Shown here: positions 18,342 to 26,909 of the stretch, piece after piece | Layout of the letters: each line of letters starts with the position of its first letter | Numbering within the stretch: the stretch's first letter is position 1 | NCBI GenBank assembly: GCA_029262895.1 | Contig: JAJCYM010000056.1 | Span: forward strand, 62,001-126,000 | Reading direction: 5' to 3' | DNA length: 64,000 nt | From: Roseivirga sp. | Lineage (GTDB): Bacteria; Bacteroidota; Bacteroidia; Cytophagales; Cyclobacteriaceae | Notes under the pieces: generated by a model | What the model was told of the DNA's origin: nothing | The model's input: the letters and a program-made list of their open reading frames with translations, nothing else | Database searches by the model: none | Translations under genes and position numbers: made by a program

Positions 18342-18773
18342 ATGAAAATCATTGGCAAATCACCGTCAGAACAAAAGATCAAGGTTGGCGAATGGACCTT
18401 TTCTGATCAGGTTGGAATCCTTGCAAGTCCATATTACCAAACACTGCTTTTGGAACCCAGGCTTTCTCGGTTGTTGTATTTACTCGCCTCGCACGAAAAA
18501 TCAATTGTCTCTCGAGATTACCTTATGGAGCAGATTTGGAGAGACACGATCGTAAACGAAGAATCCCTTACCAGAGCCATTGCCGACTTGCGCAAAGTAC
18601 TGTTGAACAACTTTCCAGAGGGGCCTAAGATTGATACCATCAGAAAGCGAGGTTATTTATTCAGTCTAGGCAGAACCCCAAAGTCTCTGGCCCTTAAATG
18701 GAACATAAAAAAGAAGCAGGTGCCAGTGATTCTCACTCTCATTGCTCTAATATTTTGGCTGCTCCTATTTTAG
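18342..18773 (+). CDS. membrane-tethered winged-helix regulator (OmpR/CadC-type DNA-binding domain, C-terminal TM)
   Basis: 143 aa. Residues about 15-112 match the Trans_reg_C winged helix: LEPRLSRLLYLLASHEKSIVSRDYLMEQIW, the recognition helix NEESLTRAIADLRKVL and the wing DTIRKRGYLFSL. A basic stretch (KWNIKKKQ) leads into one hydrophobic helix (VPVILTLIALIFWLLLF) at the very end. The order is that of ToxR/CadC one-component regulators, but with no periplasmic sensor domain left. It is divergent from the aspartyl protease gene, the obvious candidate target. Confidence 0.8.
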   Translation: MKIIGKSPSEQKIKVGEWTFSDQVGILASPYYQTLLLEPRLSRLLYLLASHEKSIVSRDYLMEQIWRDTIVNEESLTRAIADLRKVLLNNFPEGPKIDTIRKRGYLFSLGRTPKSLALKWNIKKKQVPVILTLIALIFWLLLF

Positions 18774-18847
18774 TGTTGCTACAAACTCTAAACTGAATAA
18801 TCTTGCTAAATGATTAGGAGTTGGGTTCAAACGATTATGAAGCATAT

Positions 18848-18936
18848 CCCCATCGCCAGGGCGCTCTTGTAACGCGTGCCCCTACTGCTTTTCCAAACAC
18901 CAACATTTCCCAGACTCAAAAAGTCTTTTTATTTTC
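18848..18936 (+). repeat. REP-like hairpin repeat with conserved tail
   Basis: The hairpin GGGCGC...GCGTGCCC (18859-18881) is degenerate, but the tail TTCCAAACACC, CATTTCCCAGACTC and AAAGTCTTTTTAT is almost identical to the copy at 12119. It lies 108 bases before the DUF2200 gene. Confidence 0.75.
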
Positions 18937-19043
18937 ACTATCTGCTGGCAGGAAGGTGTTCAATTCAGATATGATACTTTCGGGTGTCAGTGGCTCCGCT
19001 AAGCAGATTTTTTCTAAACGAGATTAACGCTAAAATAAAGGGT

Positions 19044-19412
19044 ATGAAGAAAGACACAAGCCACCATGATGAACGAGTAGCGCAAATGTCCTTTGCTTCC
19101 GTTTATCCTCATTATGTCACTAGGATTGAGAAGAATGGCAGGACGAAGGCAGAACTGCACCAAGTAATTGAATGGCTAACTGGTTACAATGAAATAAAGC
19201 TGCAAGAACTCATTGAAGAAAAAGTGACATTTGAAATATTCTATCAAAAGGCTTCATTAAACCCCAATGCTCAACTCATTAAAGGTGTCGTCTGTGGCTA
19301 TCGAGTAGAAGACATCGAAAATCCTTTAACACAACAAGCGCGGTATTTGGACAAGTTGGTGGATGAATTAGCAAGAGGACGAAAGATGGAGAAGATTTTG
19401 CGAGTTTCATAG
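19044..19412 (+). CDS. DUF2200 family protein
   Basis: 122 aa from the ATG at 19044, preceded by AAAGGG as ribosome-binding site; the 20 codons upstream that are open are not conserved in the family. The sequence is typical of the family: [33 protein letters not shown]-like segment ([15 protein letters not shown]), [14 protein letters not shown], and [16 protein letters not shown]. The function is unknown; it is a small cytosolic protein of about 120 aa in many bacteria. It lies downstream of a REP-like repeat. Confidence 0.85.
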   Translation: MKKDTSHHDERVAQMSFASVYPHYVTRIEKNGRTKAELHQVIEWLTGYNEIKLQELIEEKVTFEIFYQKASLNPNAQLIKGVVCGYRVEDIENPLTQQARYLDKLVDELARGRKMEKILRVS

Positions 19413-19482
19413 ATTCACCCCCTAGCATACGCCTCTTATTCTCAATGTAGATTGGTTGCAGAACACCCAGTTTTCTTCTCTT

Positions 19483-20397
19483 CTAAATCCCCGAAGAATT
19501 TAATAAGGAGTTCCTCCTCGGACTATTTTCCAACACATAGCGCATTCTTACTGCTTGGTCGTTCGTGAAGATATTCATAACCGCATCTGGAGTGTAGTTC
19601 ATGTAATTGGCAATCATCACTTCCTCTCCGTTGCATCCGGTATAAGGCTGACTCGCAACAACTACTTTATCTACTGCCGGAGTATCTTCACAATAGTCAT
19701 TAGTTTCGCATTCCGTGGTACCCCAAGTGTGTAACAGTCCGAGATAATGTCCCATTTCATGGGTAAGTGTTCTCCCCAGATTTGATCCTCCTTGAACGTC
19801 CGACTCGCCAAAATGTGCCCAGTTTATTATGATCCCCTCAGCACCACCTGCAAATGGTTTTAGGAAGAGGTGATCTCCAGGCAGGCCGGAATCCGGGCCA
19901 GTAGCTTTAGCCAAAAGAACGTTTGTCAATTCGTCTGGGTATGGTGCTACCCAAATATTAATATAGTCCTCAGCGTTCCAGTAGCTAAAGTATGCGTATC
20001 GTTCGAATTCGAAATTTGGAATGTTCTCAGGTAAATCTTCAATAACAAGTTCTTCCCTAATAATGCCTGAACTGGAATTCCCTTGAGGGTCTCGAGTAGC
20101 CAAAACAAATTCGATTTGCGTATCGGCTCCATCAGGATGGTCATTGAATCCTCTGGTACCTACTTTTCTGCGAAAGTCTTCATTCAGAATTTCAATCTGT
20201 CTGATAATTTGCTCATCTGACAGGTTGGGTCCATCTCCTTCCTCTTCGCCATGATGAAGCACATGAACTACCACTGGCAACTTGAGGACTTCTTCGGAAG
20301 GAACATTTGGCAGCTCAGGTGTTGGTTCCGGGGCATCATCTGAGGGGTTGCAAGACATGACCGCTAAAATCATCAAGAATAAAGATATCTTTTTCAT
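19483..20397 (-). CDS. zinc metalloprotease, M43 (cytophagalysin/pappalysin) family lipoprotein
   Basis: 304 aa. The lipobox has Cys16 (LAVMSCNPS). The extended zinc motif HExxHxxGxxH is intact (HEMGHYLGLLHTWG, about 213-226) and is followed by the Cys-rich segment (TTECETNDYCEDTPAVD) and the Met-turn (ANYMNYTPD), as in M43B proteases. The N-terminal part has the usual LPVVVHVLHH strand and DEQIIRQIEILNEDF. It is a secreted, lipid-anchored endopeptidase; the target is unknown. It has no C-terminal sorting domain, unlike many cytophagalysins. Confidence 0.9.
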   Translation of the reverse strand: MKKISLFLMILAVMSCNPSDDAPEPTPELPNVPSEEVLKLPVVVHVLHHGEEEGDGPNLSDEQIIRQIEILNEDFRRKVGTRGFNDHPDGADTQIEFVLATRDPQGNSSSGIIREELVIEDLPENIPNFEFERYAYFSYWNAEDYINIWVAPYPDELTNVLLAKATGPDSGLPGDHLFLKPFAGGAEGIIINWAHFGESDVQGGSNLGRTLTHEMGHYLGLLHTWGTTECETNDYCEDTPAVDKVVVASQPYTGCNGEEVMIANYMNYTPDAVMNIFTNDQAVRMRYVLENSPRRNSLLNSSGI

Positions 20398-20570
20398 CGC
20401 TTTTTATAGGAGGTTTAATATTGGATGTTACAATACTAAATCAGACATCAAAAGTGAGTAGATGGTTGTACTCGACTGCTAAACCTTTTTTAAAAATCAG
20501 ATCAAAGGTTTAAAATTGAAATGGGGCAATACAAGCTACGTTTTCATACTATTGGATTTTCTGTAAAAAT

Positions 20571-20680
20571 AGGCGGTGGCTAGAGGCAGACAGGCTTCTA
20601 GCTTGTGCCTCTCCGGTTCTTCCAAACACCTCCATTTCCCTGACTAAAAAAGTCTTTTTATCTTCCGCTCAATTCAGGCC
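20571..20680 (+). repeat. REP-like hairpin repeat with conserved tail
   Basis: The hairpin at 20582-20612 has the outer arms AGAGGCA and TGCCTCT and the inner stem CAGGCT and AGCTTG around TCT. The tail (TTCCAAACACCTCCATTTCC, GACTAAAAAAGTCTTTTTATCTTCCG) matches the copy at 12119. It is the main content of the gap 20398-20736, where I see no gene. It ends 57 bases before the next start. Confidence 0.8.
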
Positions 20681-20736
20681 TGATACCTTCCGGCCAAGCC
20701 AGTAATTTGACCAGACCAAAAATATGGGTAGCTGAA

Positions 20737-21297
20737 ATGAAGATTTTAATTTTTGGTGCATCGGGTTCCGGAACCACAACTTTGGGAAAGGAAATTGAAA
20801 AAAAGACAGATTTTGTGCACTTGGATGTTGACGATTACTATTGGAAAAAGACCAAACAGCCTTTCCATGAAAAAGTACCTTTGAAAGAACGAAATAAAAA
20901 TCTGACAACTGATTTCAACAAAAACCCAAATGCGATCATTAGTGGTTCAATGGTAAGCTGGGGTAAGGAATGGGAAACTTCATTTGACTTAGCTGTCTTC
21001 ATTCGTTTGAACAATAACAAAAGAATGGAACGACTTAAGAGGCGGGAAATTGAACGTTATGGAGAAAAGCTATTGACGGACGTAAAAACACGACAGAATT
21101 CAAAGGCATTTTTGGAGTGGGCTAGTCAATACGAAAACCCGCACTTTGATGGCAGATCTCTAAAAATTCATAATGATTGGATCACATTACTCAATTGTAA
21201 AGTTTTGAGAATAGATGGAGAAGTAGAATTGGAGATCAAAACGGAAAAGGTATTGGCAGAAATAGAAACTCTCGAAAACAAAATCTTTAGTGCATAG
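20737..21297 (+). CDS. P-loop nucleoside/shikimate kinase-like protein
   Basis: 186 aa from the ATG at 20737; an in-frame TTG 30 bases upstream is rejected because the beta-strand MKILIFGASGSGTTTL is the natural start of a P-loop fold. The Walker A is GASGSGTTT (residues 7-15). The LDVDDYYW segment is the usual acceptor or metal-binding position after the first helix, and MVSWGKEW with LAVFIRLNNNKRMERLKRRE fits the lid-proximal part of adenylate-kinase-like small-molecule kinases. The substrate is not known. It is a single gene downstream of a REP-like repeat. Confidence 0.75.
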   Translation: MKILIFGASGSGTTTLGKEIEKKTDFVHLDVDDYYWKKTKQPFHEKVPLKERNKNLTTDFNKNPNAIISGSMVSWGKEWETSFDLAVFIRLNNNKRMERLKRREIERYGEKLLTDVKTRQNSKAFLEWASQYENPHFDGRSLKIHNDWITLLNCKVLRIDGEVELEIKTEKVLAEIETLENKIFSA

Positions 21298-21390
21298 TCC
21301 CTTCCCAGCACACGTTTTCCACACTACCTCCTTTCGCGGTAAGGCATGCAACATTCTGATGGTTCATGTATCTTTAACGCAAACAACCTT

Positions 21391-22470
21391 ATGAGACTGT
21401 TCTTCCTACTTATAGGCCTTTGCTTGTTTGCCCCTTCTTATGCACAATCCGATAAACTTAGGCCAGCCCTACCTGAACTACCCATGACCAGTCTGGAAGA
21501 TTCGGGTTTTAACAGCGATTCCATTGAAAGCCTTTTGAGGCTTATTAATGATACTCCACCCAAAGATTTCAGAGGATTGGTAGTCATCAAAGACAATAAA
21601 CTAGTCATTGAAGAGTACTTTAATACTTATTGGAGGAATTCCATTCATGATATACGGTCAGCTGGAAAAAGCATTACGGCCATGCTTCTGGGAGTCGCAA
21701 TGAAGGAAGGTTTAGTGCAAAATTTAGATCAAAGCGTTTACTCCTTTTTCCCTAAAAGCAAATATCCATCGGTCAACACGGACTACAAGAAAATTAAGCT
21801 TCGACATCTGCTGAATATGGCTTCAGGATTAGATGCAGATACCGACAAACCCCAAACTGCCGGTCATGCTGTCAATTGGATTGCAAAGAATGATTGGAAA
21901 GAATATCTCCTTAGCGTACCTCTTAAATCCAGTCCAGGAACAAAATGGGTTTATGCGGATATCAATGCCCTGCTTATTGGTGCTGTCATAGAAGAGACCT
22001 CCGGGATGAGTCTAAAAGATTTTGCTCAAGAAAAGCTATTTGGCCCATTAGGCATAGCCCAATTTTATTGGTACACCAACGCTTCGAATCAGACCGGAGC
22101 TGCCGGCAATTTACACCTATCCACCTTGGATTTTGCTAAACTTGGACTGCTTATCGCCAACCAGGGAAAATGGAAGAACACTCAAATCATAGAGGCGGAT
22201 TACATTAAGTTATTATCGACTGAGACTTTTGATATATCTAACAATAATCCTTATGCAGACCGTTATGGCATGATGTGGTATAAATCGCACAGAACTTTTG
22301 GAGGCAAAAGCATCGACTATCTGTTTGCCTCCGGAAATGGAGGAAATCATCTGATCGTAATCCCTGATTTGGAAATGGTGATCGCATTAACCTCCAGCGC
22401 CTATGGCCCTGGTCATGGGCACTCCAGGTCTTATAATATAATGAGCAAGGTTTTCACTGCGTTAAAATAG
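21391..22470 (+). CDS. serine hydrolase of the beta-lactamase/PBP class C type, exported
   Basis: 359 aa from the ATG at 21391, chosen because it opens a clean signal peptide (MRLFFLLIGLCLFAPSYAQ); an ATG 45 bases upstream adds a polar lead. SxxK is Ser90-Lys93 (SAGK), the second motif is YAD rather than YxN (KWVYADIN) and the third region is SGNGGNH. It resembles the 6-aminohexanoate-dimer hydrolase branch of PF00144. It should be an amide or ester hydrolase in the periplasm. It is only distantly similar to the gene at 13052. Confidence 0.85.
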   Translation: MRLFFLLIGLCLFAPSYAQSDKLRPALPELPMTSLEDSGFNSDSIESLLRLINDTPPKDFRGLVVIKDNKLVIEEYFNTYWRNSIHDIRSAGKSITAMLLGVAMKEGLVQNLDQSVYSFFPKSKYPSVNTDYKKIKLRHLLNMASGLDADTDKPQTAGHAVNWIAKNDWKEYLLSVPLKSSPGTKWVYADINALLIGAVIEETSGMSLKDFAQEKLFGPLGIAQFYWYTNASNQTGAAGNLHLSTLDFAKLGLLIANQGKWKNTQIIEADYIKLLSTETFDISNNNPYADRYGMMWYKSHRTFGGKSIDYLFASGNGGNHLIVIPDLEMVIALTSSAYGPGHGHSRSYNIMSKVFTALK

Positions 22471-22474
22471 TTAC

Positions 22475-22490
22475 CACAACCCTTGTTGTG
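22475..22490 (+). terminator. short hairpin after the serine hydrolase
   Basis: CACAAC and GTTGTG pair over six bases around CCTT, five bases after the stop. There is no T-run, so termination strength is doubtful. Confidence 0.35.
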
Positions 22491-22581
22491 AAGAAGCCCT
22501 ATAAAGGATAAAATTTCCCATATTCTGGCTTTCAAAATTTTCAAAATAATTTCAGAGGACAGTGACCTTTTTACCTGGTTT

Positions 22582-22728
22582 ATGCAATAGAGATCGTAAT
22601 GAGGAAGTAAATTGCAATGAATCAGGATGTTTGACTTTGAGAGCATAGCACCGCTATGGTGAAAAGACAAACGAAGCAGAGCGACTGATTAGAAGCGAGT
22701 TACGTCCGCAATAGAAACTCTATTGCAT
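22582..22728. mobile_element. MITE-like element of about 147 bp
   Basis: An exact 11-bp inverted repeat, ATGCAATAGAG (22582-22592) and CTCTATTGCAT (22718-22728), encloses a core with the hairpin GCATAGCACCGCTATGG (22643-22659), which matches the element at 15358 in 16 of 17 bases, and with AACGAAG as also found there. There is no coding capacity. It occupies the gap 22471-22783, in which I see no gene. Confidence 0.55.
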
Positions 22729-22783
22729 TATCCCGGTTTAATTACCTTGTAGGTATTAAGTCTTTTGCTCAAAATTGAATGTC

Positions 22784-23233
22784 ATGGAAAATCACTACCA
22801 ACTTACCGACAATGAATTCGAAAGACAGTTTTCGGATTTATCATTGACACCTACCCTATTCTCACATGAAGCGCACTTAAGGCTGGCTTGGATACATATT
22901 AGAAAGTACGGAATCAAAAAAGCGATTGATAACATATCTCAACAAATCAAATTATTCGCCACGCATCATGGTGATGAGGATAAGTACAATGAAACCGTCA
23001 CAGTGGCGGCTGTTCGGACGGTATATCATTTTATATTGAAATCTTCTTCCGAGAATTTTAGTGAATTTATAAGGGAGTACCCCAGACTAAAAAATGAATT
23101 CAAAGGACTGATTGACAGTCATTATTCGACCAATATTTTTACCTCTGAAAAAGCAAAACAAGAATTTATGGAGCCAGATTTAGCTCCCTATGATGAGCTG
23201 CGAGGCAATGTCAATTCAGTCTCTCATCAGTAA
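22784..23233 (+). CDS. conserved protein of unknown function
   Basis: 149 aa from the ATG at 22784 (MENHYQL); a TTG three codons upstream is the alternative. The pattern FSHEAHLRLAWIHIRKYG, then an amphipathic helix, FATHHGDEDKYNETVTVAAVR and a hydrophobic YHFIL segment matches a widespread family of about 150 aa helical proteins with conserved His, Arg and Glu residues, none with a known role to my knowledge. The conserved His/Glu set might bind a metal. It is cytosolic and downstream of the MITE-like element. Confidence 0.65.
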   Translation: MENHYQLTDNEFERQFSDLSLTPTLFSHEAHLRLAWIHIRKYGIKKAIDNISQQIKLFATHHGDEDKYNETVTVAAVRTVYHFILKSSSENFSEFIREYPRLKNEFKGLIDSHYSTNIFTSEKAKQEFMEPDLAPYDELRGNVNSVSHQ

Positions 23234-23353
23234 TTAACTACGCTCAGCGCAAGAATTAAACTTTCCTCAACGGCAAGCATCGGCAGCCAGATGATTAACA
23301 TCTTAAATAAAATAATTAGAGGTAGGGTAAATTCGAAAGAACAGGTTGTTAGC

Positions 23354-23971
23354 ATGAATCAACTCAAAATGAAATCACAATTTAACTCAACATTCAAGGT
23401 CTGGATGGCGCTATGCTGCCTTCTCGCGACTACATCATTATATGCTCAGAATGAGCCTAAGCCTATCCCTATCTCGGTAGGTTATTTTGGGCATTTTGCT
23501 TATCAACCCGGATTGAAGATTGGAACCGAATTTTCCTTAATGGGCCGTTCGGATACCGATAATTATTCAAGGCAGTGGTTTGGCAGTCCGCAAATTGCTT
23601 TTTTTTCTAACCCCGGAAGCGACACCAACTTCTTTGTCAATTTTGAAGCTGGAATTAGAAAACAAAAAAAGGGAAAAAATTCATATACGGCTTATTCGGC
23701 CGGATTGGGCTATCGGCTACAATCCAAACTAGAATCCTTCTCTGTGAATCTCAGTACAGGTGATAGGACAAATAAAATAAGGAATTCCTATGGTTTTCTT
23801 GTGCCAACACTCAACATTGAAAGAGGCTGGAGAACCCATAAACCCTTAAGCTGGTATTCCAAATTTTCGGTGGGCTCCTCACTCTTTGGAAACCAAAATC
23901 AGTTCATGCTATTCCTGGAGGTTGGTGTGAAATTCAAAATCAAAAAAGAAATTAAACCGCGAGTGAAATGA
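23354..23971 (+). CDS. outer-membrane beta-barrel-like protein
   Basis: 205 aa from the ATG at 23354 (a second Met at 23369 gives a neater signal peptide; an ATG at 23291 is unlikely). The signal peptide ends in SLYAQ. The mature part is a run of amphipathic strands (ISVGYFGHFAYQPGLKIGTEF, YSAGLGYRL, FMLFLEVGVKFKI), as in small outer-membrane barrels. Its last four bases are the start of the amine oxidase gene (ATGA), so the two are probably translated together. Confidence 0.6.
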   Translation: MNQLKMKSQFNSTFKVWMALCCLLATTSLYAQNEPKPIPISVGYFGHFAYQPGLKIGTEFSLMGRSDTDNYSRQWFGSPQIAFFSNPGSDTNFFVNFEAGIRKQKKGKNSYTAYSAGLGYRLQSKLESFSVNLSTGDRTNKIRNSYGFLVPTLNIERGWRTHKPLSWYSKFSVGSSLFGNQNQFMLFLEVGVKFKIKKEIKPRVK

Positions 23972-25161
23972 ACAGAAAAGATTTTATCAAACGATGCTCC
24001 GCACTAGGATTGGGAGCACTTGCATTTCCTGTGCTGGCCGTTTCGTGCAAAGAAGAACCCGAGTTTATTCAGAGTTTGAATGTCAATTTTTCAGGCAAAG
24101 TGCTCATTATTGGTGCAGGGGCTGCAGGCTTGGCGGCTGCTCATCTACTGAATCAGAATGGCATAGATTTCGAGATTATTGAAGCAGCTCCGGTATACGG
24201 TGGCCGTATTAAGGAGATTGCCGGATTCGCTGATTTTCCAATCGACCTGGGAGGCGAATGGATTCATACTGACCCATCAATCCTTGGGACCCTCTTAAAT
24301 GACCCCTCTACAAATAGTGCGGTTGAGATTATCAAGTACAGACCCAAAACAGTATCAGCTATTAAGGATGGAGCACTAAAAAGGAGAAATTTTTTCTCCA
24401 ATTTCTACAGTGAATACAAATTCAAAAATACCACCTGGTATAGCTTCTTCAATGATTTCATCGTTCCGGGAATTCGCAGTAGAATGGTGCTCAACAGCCC
24501 GGTTGAAAACATTGATTACTCAGGCAATACCATACAAGTCAGAAATACGGATGGGCAGATTTTCGAAGGAGACAAACTTATTTTGACGGTACCGACCACT
24601 ATTCTGCAAGATGGTTTTATCAGTTTCACTCCTCCCCTGCCCCAAGACAAAATTGCGACTTGGAATGATGTTAATATGCCGGATGGACTCAAGGTATTCA
24701 TTGAATTCTCTGAACGTTTCTATCCTGATATAAGCCTTGATAATGGAATAGCCGCGAGTGATGATGACGGTGAAAAGGTATTTTACGATGCTGCTTTCAA
24801 CAAGGATAGTGGCCGAAATATATTGGGTTTGTTCACCGTTGGGGATCAAGCTTCGGTCTACACGAATCTTCCAAACAACCAGGCTATTATCGATCAGGTT
24901 ATGAACGAGCTCGACAGCCTTTTTGAGGGTAAGGCTTCACAGCACTATGTTAAACATGTGATCCAAAACTGGTCAGCTGAACCCTACATAGGAGGTTCAT
25001 ATACTCACAATATGGATGATTCAATGCAATCCACCTTACTGAGACCAGTCGAAAGCAAGCTCTACTTTGCAGGTGAAGCCTATGCAGACGATTGGGCAAC
25101 AGTACATGGAGCGGGACTATCCGGAATGGCTGCGGCTGAAGAAATAATTACTGGTGGATAG
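23968..25161 (+). CDS. FAD-dependent amine oxidase family protein, exported
   Basis: 397 aa. The N-terminus MNRKDFIKRCSALGLGALAF resembles a Tat-type signal, but only one Arg is present at the twin position; LAVSC could be a lipobox. The Rossmann fold for FAD is VLIIGAGAAGLAAAHLL (about 45-61) with the ribose-binding Glu at the end of strand 2 (FEIIEA), followed by YGGRI and DLGGEWIH, and near the C-terminus YFAGEAYADDWATVHGAGLSGMAAA, all typical of flavin monoamine oxidases. The substrate is unknown. It ends 1 base from the convergent radical SAM gene. Confidence 0.88.
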   Translation: MNRKDFIKRCSALGLGALAFPVLAVSCKEEPEFIQSLNVNFSGKVLIIGAGAAGLAAAHLLNQNGIDFEIIEAAPVYGGRIKEIAGFADFPIDLGGEWIHTDPSILGTLLNDPSTNSAVEIIKYRPKTVSAIKDGALKRRNFFSNFYSEYKFKNTTWYSFFNDFIVPGIRSRMVLNSPVENIDYSGNTIQVRNTDGQIFEGDKLILTVPTTILQDGFISFTPPLPQDKIATWNDVNMPDGLKVFIEFSERFYPDISLDNGIAASDDDGEKVFYDAAFNKDSGRNILGLFTVGDQASVYTNLPNNQAIIDQVMNELDSLFEGKASQHYVKHVIQNWSAEPYIGGSYTHNMDDSMQSTLLRPVESKLYFAGEAYADDWATVHGAGLSGMAAAEEIITGG

Positions 25162-25162
25162 G

Positions 25163-26797
25163 TCAACTAGCCTTATACCATTTCACATCTAAAGCATTCT
25201 CTTCCGAAAGCCCAATTTCAGGATCTGCCAAATCAACTTTACCGGCAAGTCGTTGTTTTAGTTGGTCCTCAATTTCTTGCTTCACCAATTTTCGGTATGG
25301 CAGAAAATGATCTAAGAAAGCACAGAAGGACAAGAAATTACCAATTCCTCCAGGGTTGCGCTTAAACATAAGAAACAGATACTTCCAAAACACAAATCGG
25401 GTACTTCTTATAAAGCCAAGATTAGCCACCATCTTCAAACCAAACCAGATTCCTTTCCAGTCGAAATCAGTCTTGTGTTGGTTAGCTAGTTTCTTTCTCA
25501 GTTCAGGGTCTCTATGTACCTTGGCCTGCCCCACCATCATAAAGTGATCGAACACGCGTTTGAGGTAGTTTTTAGGATCATAGAGTTTCCAAAAAGTCTC
25601 CACATACTCTTCGGCAATATCTTCTATCGGCCTGGAGGGCACAAAGTTCAGCAGTGTAGTTTGATTCAGATTAGCATCATCAAGCAAACGACCTTCCTTC
25701 TTTAATCGATCCCATAGTGCCGTATTCGGCAAAGCCTGAAGCATACTAAACGTAACTCCCGGAATGGCATTCTCCATAGCAAAGTCAAAGACCCTTCCTC
25801 CTGCTCCTTTTTTCTCATCGTCAAAACCGATAATAAAACCGGCCATTATCCTCAAACCAGCCTTGGCCACCTTCTCTAAGGATTCATTCATTGGCTGGCG
25901 ATTATTCTGATGCTTCAAGGTGAGCGCCAGGCTGTCTGTATCCGGGGTTTCTATACCGATAAAAACGGTTGAAAATTTACTCATCACCATTAGCTCCAAA
26001 AGCTCATCATCCTGAGCCATATCAATGGATGCTTCGGTGGTGAAACTAAATGGATAGCCATTGGCCGTTTGCCAGTCTATTAGCTTCTCCAGAAAGGGTT
26101 TCACCGTTCTCTTATTACCAATGAAATTATCGTCTACGAAGAAAATTCCTCCGGTCCATCCCAAGCTGCGCAAAAGGTCTAGTTCCTTTTCCACTTGCTC
26201 AAAAGTCTTGGTTCTTGGCACCCGACCATAGAGTACTATAATATCGCAAAACTCACACCTGAATGGGCATCCTCTGGAGTATTGAATTGCCATCAGAAAA
26301 TAGGCATCCATCACCAGTAAATCATAGCGTGGCAATGGACTTAGCGTAACGTCAGGCTTGTCATTTGATCTGAAAATACCACTCGTTTCTCCGTTTTCTA
26401 AAGCTTTGACAAATAAATCTATAGTATACTCACCTTCATCAAGTACCAAAAAATCAGCTCCTGCTTCTAGAAAGTCATTCGGCAAGGAGGTTGCATATGG
26501 CCCACCAACTACAACCTGTTTATCTCTTCCTTTAGCCTCACGAATCAGGGATAGGTAATCTTCCTTCTGGGCGATCATACCTGAAAGCATGACTATGTCT
26601 GCCCAATCCCAATCCTCTTCATCTACTTGTTCAATATTTCTATCCTTCAAGCGATACTCCCACTTTTGGGGCAACAGTGCTGCTACGGTTATCAGGCCAA
26701 GCGGGGGCATAAATGCTTTCTTGCCAATCCCCTGAACGGCTTTTTCAAAAGACCAGAAACTGGTGGGAAAAATTGGATAGATCAGCAGAACATTCAT
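25163..26797 (-). CDS. B12-binding-domain radical SAM protein
   Basis: 544 aa. Residues about 1-135 are a B12-binding-type domain (LLIYPIFPTSFW, MPPLGLITVAALL, VVVGGPYATSLP) without the DxHxxG ligand motif. The radical SAM cluster is Cys177, Cys181 and Cys184 (RGCPFRCEFCDI), followed by FFVDDNFIGNK and the TEASIDMAQDD and GIETPD segments. The C-terminal 150 residues match the DUF4070 tail seen in HpnP-like enzymes. Class B radical methylases of this type act on unactivated carbons; no hopanoid gene is nearby, so the substrate is open. Confidence 0.88.
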   Translation of the reverse strand: MNVLLIYPIFPTSFWSFEKAVQGIGKKAFMPPLGLITVAALLPQKWEYRLKDRNIEQVDEEDWDWADIVMLSGMIAQKEDYLSLIREAKGRDKQVVVGGPYATSLPNDFLEAGADFLVLDEGEYTIDLFVKALENGETSGIFRSNDKPDVTLSPLPRYDLLVMDAYFLMAIQYSRGCPFRCEFCDIIVLYGRVPRTKTFEQVEKELDLLRSLGWTGGIFFVDDNFIGNKRTVKPFLEKLIDWQTANGYPFSFTTEASIDMAQDDELLELMVMSKFSTVFIGIETPDTDSLALTLKHQNNRQPMNESLEKVAKAGLRIMAGFIIGFDDEKKGAGGRVFDFAMENAIPGVTFSMLQALPNTALWDRLKKEGRLLDDANLNQTTLLNFVPSRPIEDIAEEYVETFWKLYDPKNYLKRVFDHFMMVGQAKVHRDPELRKKLANQHKTDFDWKGIWFGLKMVANLGFIRSTRFVFWKYLFLMFKRNPGGIGNFLSFCAFLDHFLPYRKLVKQEIEDQLKQRLAGKVDLADPEIGLSEENALDVKWYKAS

Positions 26798-26909
26798 AGT
26801 ATAAGGTTGACGATTTTAAGTTAGTGATTTTGTTCTAAATAATGGAGTTGAAGGTAAGGCATTCGGAGTGATCAATATTTAATAGCTTTATATTTCTATC
26901 TGCGTATTT

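Noticed and set aside
9828-21297. The repeat-gene-repeat order of small + strand genes suggested a chromosomal integron.
   Set aside because: No integrase gene is present, and no pair of attC-type core sites (RYYYAAC with GTRRRRY-like partner) was found at the repeats; the hairpins look like REP elements.
13052-22470. The two PF00144 proteins and the MBL lipoprotein as antibiotic-resistance beta-lactamases.
   Set aside because: The motifs fit many esterases and peptidases of these folds; nothing in sequence or context points to beta-lactam hydrolysis.
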